A program made the position numbers and the translations under genes. Positions 1 to 5,102 of a stretch of DNA of 5,102 nucleotides are shown here, piece after piece. The notes beneath the pieces were generated by a model. The model had not been told where the DNA came from. It was given only the letters and a program-made list of their open reading frames with translations, and searched no databases. The first letter of the stretch is position 1. Each line of letters opens with the position of its first letter. Origin of the DNA: Clostridiales bacterium (GTDB taxonomy: Bacteria; Bacillota; Clostridia; Lachnospirales; Anaerotignaceae); contig JAJQDF010000305.1 in the NCBI GenBank assembly GCA_021202325.1, positions 1 through 5,102 of the forward strand, in the 5' to 3' direction.

Positions 1-34
1 CTTGCATAAAGCAAATTTACGTTGTGGTTTTTTG

Positions 35-53
35 GAAAAAATTCAATTTTTTC
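35..53. repeat. perfect AT-rich inverted repeat upstream of the operon
   Basis: GAAAAAATT at 35-43 is mirrored exactly by AATTTTTTC at 45-53 around a single C at 44. It lies upstream of the possible -10 element, so it could be a regulator binding site. It could also be the hairpin of a terminator for a gene to the left of the window, or chance in AT-rich DNA. The regulator is not identifiable from sequence. Confidence 0.3.
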
Positions 54-73
54 TGTTCTTTTGCTTAAAAGTG

Positions 74-82
74 TGATAAAAT
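74..82 (+). promoter_or_regulatory. possible extended -10 promoter of the etfB operon
   Basis: TGATAAAAT reads as a TGn extended -10 element followed by TAAAAT, about 75 bases before the etfB start. No good -35 is seen at 16-18 bases upstream; TTGCTT at 61-66 is too close to act as its partner. An extended -10 can work with a weak -35, so this is plausible but rests on a short match in an AT-rich stretch where such matches are common. The predicted transcription start would be near base 89, just before the palindrome at 94-105. Confidence 0.35.
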
Positions 83-93
83 TAATGTAACGC

Positions 94-105
94 TGCTTTA
101 AAGCA
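94..105. promoter_or_regulatory. 12-base perfect palindrome, possible operator
   Basis: TGCTTTAAAGCA is a perfect 12-base palindrome placed just downstream of the predicted transcription start, where a bound repressor would block initiation. A related TTGC...GCAA inverted repeat (TTGC-ATAAA-GCAA) lies at 2-14 and a TTGCTT at 61-66, so similar half-sites recur in the leader. Lactate-utilisation operons are commonly controlled by a GntR- or LysR-type regulator, but no regulator gene is in the window, so the assignment is inference. Confidence 0.35.
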
Positions 106-140
106 AAAAAGCGTCGGAATTATCGTTTTTTAAGACCAAA

Positions 141-149
141 AGAAGGTGA
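141..149 (+). promoter_or_regulatory. ribosome binding site that sets the true etfB start at 158
   Basis: AGAAGGTGA ends eight bases before ATG 158, a good Shine-Dalgarno match and spacing. It shows that translation is meant to start at 158, ahead of the TAA at 182-184. The next in-frame ATG after that stop (230) has only a weak AGG before it, so a start at 230 is not the native one. Confidence 0.7.
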
Positions 150-157
150 ACTATTAA

Positions 158-946
158 ATGAAAATTATTGTTTGCATGAAATAAGTACCTGCCACAAGTC
201 AGGTTGAGATAGATCCCGAAACAGGCTCTATGAAGCGTCTCAGCAGCAATACCAGAACAAATCCTTATGACCTGTTTGCACTGGAAACAGCATTGGACAT
301 TCGTGAAAAGGTCGGCGGAACAGTCACGGTTCTCACAATGGGACCGGAACACGCCGATGTAATGATGAAGGATGCCTACACAATGGGTGCAGATGAAGCG
401 GTTATCCTTTCTGACAGAAAATTTGCCGGTTCGGATGTGCTTGCGACTTCATACACACTGGCACAGGGAATACGTGTTTTAGGCGGAGCGGATCTCATCA
501 TCTGCGGAAGACAGACCACAGACGGTGACACTTCACAGGTTGGACCTGCCATGGCGGAGCATCTCGGAATACCGCACTGCGCATGGGTTTCGGAGATAGT
601 AGATGTAACAGAGGAAAACATTCAGGTTCGCCAGAACCTTGTTTCGGTAACACAGGTTTCAAAAATGAATTATCCTTGCCTCATTACCGTAGACAAGGAT
701 ATGTGCGTACCCAGACTTCCTTCTTATAAGCTGAGCAAAAAGACGGCTGAGCGCCCTGTCAAAATATTGTCCTTTGATGATTTGCCCGATAGGGATATGA
801 CACGCTACGGTCTTATAGGCTCACCGACAAGCGTTGTCAGAATGTTTGCTCCCCCTGTAAGCGACAGTCAAGTTTATATCGAGGGAAGCGCAGAGGAAAA
901 AGCGCAGAAGATTCTCGATATACTTGTTACAAAAAAGATAATCTAA
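158..946 (+). pseudogene. electron transfer flavoprotein beta subunit (EtfB/LctB type), interrupted by TAA at codon 9
   Basis: EtfB pairs with EtfA to form an ETF that carries FAD and, in bifurcating types, exchanges electrons with NAD(H). Read from ATG 158, the frame begins MKIIVCMK, stop, VPATSQVEIDPETG, which is the EtfB N-terminus with the stop at the conserved Gln of KQVP. The rest is full length and typical: NPYD (35-38), VLTMGP (58-63), FAGSDVLATS (about 89-98), GRQTTDGDTSQVGP (117-130) and GSPTSVV (221-227). Total length would be 262 residues, normal for the family. The FAGxDxxATS and DGDTxQVGP motifs are those seen in bifurcating ETFs. An alternative product starts at ATG 230 (M25, 238 residues), but it would lose the first beta strand of the nucleotide-binding fold and has a poor ribosome site. 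The gene is followed after 13 bases by etfA. CAA to TAA is one transition, so the lesion is recent, an error, or suppressed. The family call is firm; functional status is unknown. Confidence 0.85.
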
Positions 947-959
947 GGGGGATAATAAC

Positions 960-2150
960 ATGGATTTTATTCGATTTAATGCTGCCAGATGCAATCTGTG
1001 CGGAATATGTATAGATAAATGTCCCTTTGGAGCGCTTTCAATGGGAGAAAGCAGTATTGAAGTAAATGAAAAATGCCGTATGTGCGGACTTTGCGTTCGT
1101 ATCTGTCCTCAGAAAGCCATTACCTTTGAACAAAAGGCAGGTTCTGTGGATAAGAAAGAATGGAGAGATTTCCTCATATTCGTGGAGCAGGAGAGAGGGG
1201 ACATTCATCCTGTAGCCTATGAGCTTATCGGCGAGGCACGCAAAATGACCGAAAAGGTAGATTATAAGGTTAAATGCGTTATAGTCGGCCCCGAAGGAAC
1301 TGCAGAAAACGCAAATAAGCTTCTGCAGTACGGAGTTGATGAGGTGTATGTATATGAGCATCCCGGTTTTGAAGGCTTTAAGGCTGACTGCTATGCAGAT
1401 GCTGTTGCCGACTGTATTTCAGAGATTAAACCTTCATCAGTGCTTATCGGTGCCACATCATTGGGCAGAAGCCTTGCACCTAGACTTTCAACTCGTTTCC
1501 ATACCGGACTTACAGCAGACTGCACTCAGTTGGACATTAAGCCCAATACTGATATGATACAGATTCGTCCGGCTTTCGGCGGAAATATTATGGCACAGAT
1601 ACTTATTGATAAATCACGTCCTCAGTTTTCCACTGTCCGTTATCATGTAATGGATAAGGCAAAAAAGGTGGACAAACCCACAGGAAAAATAATAATGAGG
1701 GAAGTAAACGATGAGATGGTTCATTCCCACATTGAGGTAGTATCCTCAGAAATAATAGAGAAAAAGAAATCCATAGAGGATGCTGAAAGAATAGTTGCGA
1801 TTGGCCGTGGAGTCAAGACCGAAGAAGGCGTTAAGCTTTGCAAGGAGCTTGCCGAGGCACTTGGCGCAGATGTGGCTTTCACTCGCCCCATGGTTGAAAT
1901 GGGAGTCGGCGATCAGCTTCATCAGATTGGACTTTCCGGACATACAGTTAGGCCGAAGCTCATAATTACCTGCGGCGTTTCCGGAGCAATACAGTTTACA
2001 TCATGCATGAATGCATCCGAAACAATTGTTGCTATAAATTCAGATCCAAAGGCTCAGATATTCGGAGTAGCAAGCTACTGTATAGTTGATGACCTTTATG
2101 AAGTAGTTCCTAAGCTTACAGAACTGCTTAAACAGAGAAAGGAGGATTAA
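960..2150 (+). CDS. ferredoxin-fused electron transfer flavoprotein alpha subunit (EtfA/LctC type)
   Basis: This is the alpha subunit of the ETF, with an added iron-sulphur domain. Residues 11-21 (C11, C14, C17, C21) and 39-49 (C39, C42, C45, C49) form two CxxCxxCxxxCP motifs, predicting two [4Fe-4S] clusters. The EtfA N-terminal domain follows from about 70 to 260, with LIGATSLGRSLAPRLS, TGLTADCT and RPAFGGNIMAQI. The C-terminal FAD-binding domain covers about 275-390 with GRG (282-284), TRP, QIGLSGHTVRPKL (322-334), the CGVSGAIQ stretch and AINSDPKAQIF (358-368). All FAD-domain hallmarks are intact. At 396 residues it is about 70 longer than a plain EtfA, which the ferredoxin domain accounts for. 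AAGGGGG at 945-951 overlaps the etfB stop and gives a strong start at 960. The fused domain probably relays electrons between ferredoxin and the flavins. The last codons also encode the ribosome site of the next gene, so the two are tightly coupled. Confidence 0.93.
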   Translation: MDFIRFNAARCNLCGICIDKCPFGALSMGESSIEVNEKCRMCGLCVRICPQKAITFEQKAGSVDKKEWRDFLIFVEQERGDIHPVAYELIGEARKMTEKVDYKVKCVIVGPEGTAENANKLLQYGVDEVYVYEHPGFEGFKADCYADAVADCISEIKPSSVLIGATSLGRSLAPRLSTRFHTGLTADCTQLDIKPNTDMIQIRPAFGGNIMAQILIDKSRPQFSTVRYHVMDKAKKVDKPTGKIIMREVNDEMVHSHIEVVSSEIIEKKKSIEDAERIVAIGRGVKTEEGVKLCKELAEALGADVAFTRPMVEMGVGDQLHQIGLSGHTVRPKLIITCGVSGAIQFTSCMNASETIVAINSDPKAQIFGVASYCIVDDLYEVVPKLTELLKQRKED

Positions 2151-2152
2151 AT

Positions 2153-3571
2153 ATGGCATTTCCGTACAAAAAAATGGATGAAACAGATTTTGAATATATT
2201 CGCTCTATAACATCTGCCGACAGAGTTTGGACAGGCGAGGCTATTGCCAGCGAGTATTATCATGATGAGATGCCTAACTATGGCACATTCCCTCCTGAAC
2301 TGTATGTGGAGGTTGAAAACAAAGAGGAAATCTCCAAAATAATGGCCTACTGCAACAAGATGAATATTCCGGTTGTAGTGAGGGGAGCAGGCTCGGGACT
2401 TGCCGGCGGCTCCAACTGTAAATACGGGGGAATAATGATGTCCATAATGAGAATGAACAAAATTTATCCCGTTGACCATAAAAACCAGACAATAACAGTA
2501 CAGCCTGGAGCTTTGCTGCTCGATGTTCAGGCGGCGGCTTCCGCCGAAGGACTTTTCTATCCTCCAGATCCAGGTGAAAAGACAGCCACAATAGGCGGCA
2601 ATGTTATCACCAATGCAGGCGGCATGAAGGCTGTTCGCTATGGCTTGACAAGGGATTTTGTCCGCTGCATAGAGGCAGTGCTTCCCGACGGTTCCATAGA
2701 GAAATTCTCATCAAACGTAGTTAAAAATACAACCGGCTACGATGTCAAGGACTTGATAATAGGCTCAGAGGGTACACTTTGTGTGCTTACAGAGGTTACA
2801 TTGAAGCTTCTTCCGGCACCTAATTGCACATGTACACTTGTAATGCCTTTCAATTCTCTTGAGGAATGTGCCGACATGGTTCCCAAGGTTCTGGATCTTC
2901 CGTTCGTACCTACGGCAATAGAATTTCTGGAAAGAGAGCTTATAGAAATAGTTGAGCGCAATCTGCACAAATATCTTCCGGTTAAGGTGGGCAATGCGGT
3001 ACTCATAGTTATGTATGATGCTTCATCCCAGAGTGAGTTGGACAGCGCAGTAGAGGCAGCGGCCGAGGCGACTCTTGCCAACGGAGCGATAGACTGCGCC
3101 ATAGCCAATACACCTGAAAGAGCCGCTTCCGTATGGGGCGTTAGAGGAGCGATTCTTGAGGGTATGAAGGCAGATTCCGTATCCCAGGAGGAATGCGACG
3201 TTGTTGTTCCTCGTTCATGCATAGCTCAGTATGTTAAGGATGCCAAGAGAATAGCAAGAAACTTAGGTCTCAGAGTTGAGCCCTGCGGTCACTGCGGAGA
3301 CGGAAACATCCATACAGAGCTGCTACGCGGCGACGACATGACCGACGAGGAATGGGAGACAGCAACACACGAGTGCTTAACACAGCTTTATGCGCTTTCC
3401 AAGGAGCTTGGGGGACAGCTTTCCGGAGAGCATGGTATAGGAAACGGACGATTGGAATTCCTTAAGGAATTTGTCGGCCCAAGAATGATTAGCCTTTATA
3501 AATCAATAAAGCTCGCATTTGACGAAAATCTTATACTTAATCCCGGAAAGATAGTTGAATTTAACCAATGA
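2153..3571 (+). CDS. FAD-linked 2-hydroxyacid dehydrogenase, probably the lactate dehydrogenase (LctD) of an ETF complex
   Basis: This is a soluble flavoprotein of the GlcD/D-lactate dehydrogenase family, oxidising a 2-hydroxyacid to a 2-oxoacid and passing electrons to the ETF. The FAD-binding (PCMH-type) domain spans about 45-220: RGAGSGLAGG (77-86), PPDPGEKTATIGGN (137-150), NAGGMKAVRYG (154-164) and TTGYDVKDLIIGSEGTL (193-209). The C-terminal oxidase domain spans about 225-470 with GHCGDGNIH (379-387), GEHGIG (425-430) and LNPGKI (462-467). The His residues of GDGNIH and GEHGIG belong to the family active-site region. Length (472) is normal and nothing is broken. AAAGGAGG at 2138-2145, inside the end of etfA, is seven bases before ATG 2153, leaving only two bases between genes. 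Position next to a ferredoxin-fused EtfA points to lactate as substrate, but glycolate or another 2-hydroxyacid cannot be excluded. No cysteine-rich iron-sulphur domain is present, so electrons must leave through the ETF. Confidence 0.88.
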   Translation: MAFPYKKMDETDFEYIRSITSADRVWTGEAIASEYYHDEMPNYGTFPPELYVEVENKEEISKIMAYCNKMNIPVVVRGAGSGLAGGSNCKYGGIMMSIMRMNKIYPVDHKNQTITVQPGALLLDVQAAASAEGLFYPPDPGEKTATIGGNVITNAGGMKAVRYGLTRDFVRCIEAVLPDGSIEKFSSNVVKNTTGYDVKDLIIGSEGTLCVLTEVTLKLLPAPNCTCTLVMPFNSLEECADMVPKVLDLPFVPTAIEFLERELIEIVERNLHKYLPVKVGNAVLIVMYDASSQSELDSAVEAAAEATLANGAIDCAIANTPERAASVWGVRGAILEGMKADSVSQEECDVVVPRSCIAQYVKDAKRIARNLGLRVEPCGHCGDGNIHTELLRGDDMTDEEWETATHECLTQLYALSKELGGQLSGEHGIGNGRLEFLKEFVGPRMISLYKSIKLAFDENLILNPGKIVEFNQ

Positions 3572-3597
3572 AGTAAATACCCGAAGGGTAGTTACTT
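3571..3597 (+). repeat. hairpin 1, starting on the last base of the dehydrogenase stop codon
   Basis: AAGTAA (3571-3576) pairs with TTACTT (3592-3597) and TACCC (3578-3582) with GGGTA (3586-3590), around a GAA loop and one A/G mismatch. It could protect the 3' end of the upstream operon message. It lacks a following T run, so it is not a standard intrinsic terminator. Confidence 0.5.
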
Positions 3598-3598
3598 A

Positions 3599-3635
3599 TA
3601 CATTCAGTAGAGAGCGAAAGCTCCTACTGAATGTA
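3599..3635 (+). repeat. hairpin 2, long stem with GAAA tetraloop
   Basis: TACATTCAGTAG (3599-3610) pairs perfectly with CTACTGAATGTA (3624-3635). GAGC (3612-3615) pairs with GCTC (3620-3623). The loop is GAAA, a GNRA tetraloop, and A3611 is a single bulge. Sixteen base pairs with a stable tetraloop are unlikely by chance and suggest selection as RNA. No T tract follows, so termination is not indicated. It may be an RNA stabiliser, a processing site or a dispersed palindromic repeat. Confidence 0.6.
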
Positions 3636-3645
3636 ACGGTTAAAA

Positions 3646-3668
3646 GTATTTTTGCGAAGCAAAAATAC
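3646..3668 (+). repeat. hairpin 3, perfect 10-bp stem with GAA loop
   Basis: GTATTTTTGC (3646-3655) pairs exactly with GCAAAAATAC (3659-3668) around GAA. It follows hairpin 2 by ten bases. There is no T run after it on the + strand; on the - strand the stem is followed by TTTT, at best a weak terminator. CGAAGCAA (3655-3662) is also complementary to TTGCTTCG at 3684-3691, giving an alternative fold. Confidence 0.55.
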
Positions 3669-3719
3669 GAATAGTCTAAGTAGTTGCTTCGTTAGGTGAA
3701 TAATCCTAGATTGAATAAA

Positions 3720-3747
3720 AGCTTTTCCGGTCAAGCAGGGAAAAGCT
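3720..3747. repeat. inverted repeat upstream of the transporter gene
   Basis: AGCTTTTCC (3720-3728) is mirrored by GGAAAAGCT (3739-3747) with a 10-base spacer. It lies directly before a possible -10 element, so it could be a regulator operator. It could also be a hairpin in a read-through transcript. With no T run it is not a clear terminator. The binding factor is not identifiable. Confidence 0.45.
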
Positions 3748-3757
3748 GATATAAAAT
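3747..3757 (+). promoter_or_regulatory. possible promoter (-10 region) for the transporter gene
   Basis: TGATATAAAAT contains a TGn followed by TATAAA, an extended -10 match about 35 bases before ATG 3791. No convincing -35 is found at the usual distance. If used, transcription would start near 3762 and the transporter would have its own message separate from the lactate dehydrogenase operon, consistent with the 219-base gap. The region is very AT-rich, so the match is weak evidence. Confidence 0.3.
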
Positions 3758-3790
3758 ATATATTTAAAATTTAAGAAAAGGGGAAAATTT

Positions 3791-4969
3791 ATGGCAGACA
3801 AAAAGAGTCTCTTAGTAGACAAAAACAAAATGCCGCTGGCGATGGGTATTGCGTTTGTAGCATTCATCACACAGTTCGGCGGCGGATTTGCATCGGGTGC
3901 GCAGATCAAGCAGTATTTCATTAACTATGGTATTTAGTGTCTTATACTTCCTGTATTGAGCTAGGGACTTTATGCACTGTTCTTCTGGTATGGCATGAGA
4001 TATGCTTATAAGCACAAAACCTATGACTATCGTTCATTTTCAGACAGCTTTTACGGAAAATACCGTTCTGTAATGTCCAACCTTTTTGAGATATGTTATC
4101 TCATAATGATTGGTACAGCCTCGGCGGCAGCCTTTGCAACAGGCGGTTCAACACTGAACACATTGACAAATATACCTTATGCTATTTGTACTCTCATAGT
4201 TGCGGTATTCATATTCTTTATCGCTATGTTCGGAACAAACGTTGTTCGTGCTGCTGCTTCTACACTTTCGGTTCTTATTATAATCGGCCTTATAGTAGTT
4301 CTTGTACCCAACATTATTGTTCAGTGGCCGGCTATCAGTGAGGCTATTTCCAATATGTCGGCAGGAATCATGGTAGAAGGTTCTACAGAAACAGGCGCAT
4401 TCGGACCTGCTTTATGGATGTCCTTCCTGTACTTCCTTTTCCAGCTTGCTTCTGTTTCGGTTATGTATCAGCATATGGAGCCTGTTACAGACGTAAAACA
4501 GATAAACAAAGCTGCTATATGGATATTTATAGTAAACTTCTTCTCAATGGAGATTTCAATAATTGGTATGCTTGCCGTTATGTATGTTGCCGGTATGGCA
4601 GAGGCATCGGTTCCTATGCTCATACTTGTTCAGAACGGCGTTGGCGCATCAATACTTACACCTATCATTTCATGCCTTATTATTCTTGGTGCAATATCTA
4701 CAGGTGTTAACATGATAGCCGGTATCGTTGCCCGCTGCGTAAACGCTATAGAAAGAAGAAAACCCGACGAAGCTTCCAGAAAACAGGGACATCTGCTTCG
4801 TATGGGTATTGCTACAATAATATTCACGGCTATAGCTTGGGGCATTGCTCAGTTTGGTCTTATGGCTGTTGTTAAACAGGGATATGCTTACCTTGGATAT
4901 GCGGCACTGATAACAGTATTCATACCGTTTGTTATCCATGCGATTGCAACAAAGATGAAAGATATCTAA
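3791..4969 (+). pseudogene. YkvI-like multi-pass membrane transporter, interrupted by TAG at codons 49 and 58
   Basis: From ATG 3791 (AAGGGG at 3778-3783, seven bases before) the frame would give 392 residues, the usual size for YkvI-like proteins of the LeuT-fold amino-acid-transporter type. The first membrane segment (about 16-36) holds GGGFASG, the family's substrate-site glycine/serine stretch, followed by QIKQYF. The second segment (about 46-67) carries both stops, reading NYGI-stop-CLILPVLS-stop-GLYALFF. About nine further hydrophobic segments follow (about 92-390), and YDYRSFSDSFYG after segment 2 is also family-like. The frame stays open to TAA at 4967-4969. Reading can restart at ATG 3995 (M69, 324 residues), but that would omit segments 1 and 2, including the substrate-site motif, and has no good ribosome site. 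The ancestral codons were probably TGG (or CAG) and CAG; either way one transition each. TAG is not used as a terminator by any gene here, so suppression is conceivable but unproven. Substrate is unknown; the context suggests a link to the neighbouring 2-hydroxyacid oxidation. Confidence 0.75.
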
Positions 4970-4972
4970 AAA

Positions 4973-5008
4973 TATGGCAGCAAAATGCGGAAAATACGCA
5001 GTGCCATA
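4973..5008 (+). repeat. two-tier hairpin after the transporter gene
   Basis: TATGGCA (4973-4979) pairs with TGCCATA (5002-5008), and inside it TGCG (4986-4989) pairs with CGCA (4997-5000). It begins four bases after the stop codon and lies 17 bases before the intrinsic terminator. Without a T run it is probably a 3'-end structure of the same message. Confidence 0.4.
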
Positions 5009-5025
5009 ATAATTATTTGAAAAAT

Positions 5026-5053
5026 GCAGTCGGCTTATGCCGGCTGTTTTTTT
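5026..5053 (+). terminator. intrinsic terminator of the transporter transcript
   Basis: CAGTCGGC (5027-5034) pairs with GCCGGCTG (5039-5046) through eight pairs including one T-G, with a TTAT loop, followed at once by seven T residues (5047-5053). This is a textbook Rho-independent terminator and closes the + strand unit. Confidence 0.88.
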
Positions 5054-5063
5054 GTATTACGAA

Positions 5064-5086
5064 AACCACACATTAGATGTGTGGTT
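5064..5086. repeat. perfect 10-bp inverted repeat with TAG loop
   Basis: AACCACACAT (5064-5073) is mirrored by ATGTGTGGTT (5077-5086) around TAG. It lies just past the terminator. No T run follows on the + strand, and only TTTT follows on the - strand. Such short hairpins occur at ends of IS200/IS605-type elements and as operators; the window ends too soon to decide. Confidence 0.5.
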
Positions 5087-5087
5087 C

Positions 5088-5102
5088 AAAAAAGCCTAAG
5101 GC
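5088..5102. other. possible left arm of a terminator cut by the window edge
   Basis: AAAAAAGCCTAAGGC at the edge reads on the - strand as GCCTTAGGCTTTTTT, a short stem end followed by six T residues. This is the shape of the 3' half of an intrinsic terminator for a gene coming from the right on the - strand. The other half would lie outside the window, so this is a guess. Confidence 0.2.

Noticed and set aside
86..100. Catabolite-responsive element (cre) at TGTAACG
   Set aside because: The bases after TGTAA do not fit the consensus spacing; one position is missing. The similar TGTAACGG at 3633-3640 fails in the same way.
376..621. Minus-strand open frame opposite etfB
   Set aside because: It is a shadow of the conserved EtfB reading frame, without recognisable protein features.
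2737..3222. Long minus-strand open frame (161 codons) opposite the dehydrogenase
   Set aside because: It lies wholly inside a well-supported conserved gene, its translation is low-complexity and not family-like, and it has no supporting context.
3571..3668. CRISPR array
   Set aside because: The three hairpins differ in sequence and there are no identical repeats with regular spacers.
3646..3668. Intrinsic terminator of the etf/dehydrogenase operon
   Set aside because: The T residues are inside the stem, and no T run follows the hairpin on the + strand.
3935..3964. Pyrrolysine insertion at the TAG codons
   Set aside because: The transporter family has no known pyrrolysine, the sites lie in a hydrophobic membrane segment, and no pyl genes are in the window.
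158..4969. Reassigned genetic code (stop codons read as Gln) for the whole window
   Set aside because: TAA clearly terminates etfB, etfA and the transporter frame and TGA ends the dehydrogenase, so TAA cannot be a general Gln codon. Only TAG reassignment stays possible, and the roughly 870 codons of the two intact genes contain no in-frame TAG.

Overview
The window carries a compact four-gene locus, all on the + strand, of the kind found in anaerobic Clostridia-type Firmicutes. The indications are strong purine-rich Shine-Dalgarno sites (AAGGGGG, AAAGGAGG), moderate-to-low GC with AT-rich spacers, AGA/ATA codons, and an electron-transfer-flavoprotein (ETF) system known from strict anaerobes. 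I cannot name a genus.

Layout. Bases 1-157 are an AT-rich leader with a possible extended -10 promoter and two perfect inverted repeats. Bases 158-946 encode EtfB, but codon 9 is TAA where the family has the Gln of the KQVP motif. Bases 960-2150 encode EtfA with an N-terminal two-cluster ferredoxin domain. Bases 2153-3571 encode an FAD-linked 2-hydroxyacid (lactate/glycolate) dehydrogenase. Bases 3572-3790 are non-coding and hold three back-to-back hairpins with GAA or GAAA loops, a fourth inverted repeat, a possible promoter and a good ribosome binding site. Bases 3791-4969 encode a multi-pass YkvI-like membrane protein interrupted by two in-frame TAG codons (49 and 58). Bases 4970-5102 hold a hairpin, a convincing intrinsic terminator and a further strong hairpin near the edge.

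How the genes work together. EtfB, ferredoxin-EtfA and FAD-dehydrogenase match in order and domain content the electron-bifurcating/confurcating lactate dehydrogenase known from Acetobacterium woodii (LctB-LctC-LctD). That complex oxidises lactate with NAD+ by spending reduced ferredoxin. The membrane protein downstream may supply a substrate, but its substrate is not visible from sequence and it is not a classical lactate permease.

The main anomaly is three in-frame stop codons in the first and last genes, in otherwise clean, full-length, family-like reading frames. All three can be explained by C-to-T or G-to-A transitions (CAA>TAA, TGG>TAG, CAG>TAG). The middle two genes are intact. Explanations to separate are recent pseudogenisation, cytosine-deamination or assembly error in the source DNA, and stop-codon suppression. 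Because TAA also ends three of the four genes, a simple reassigned code does not explain all three. I see no tRNA, rRNA, CRISPR array or transposase gene.
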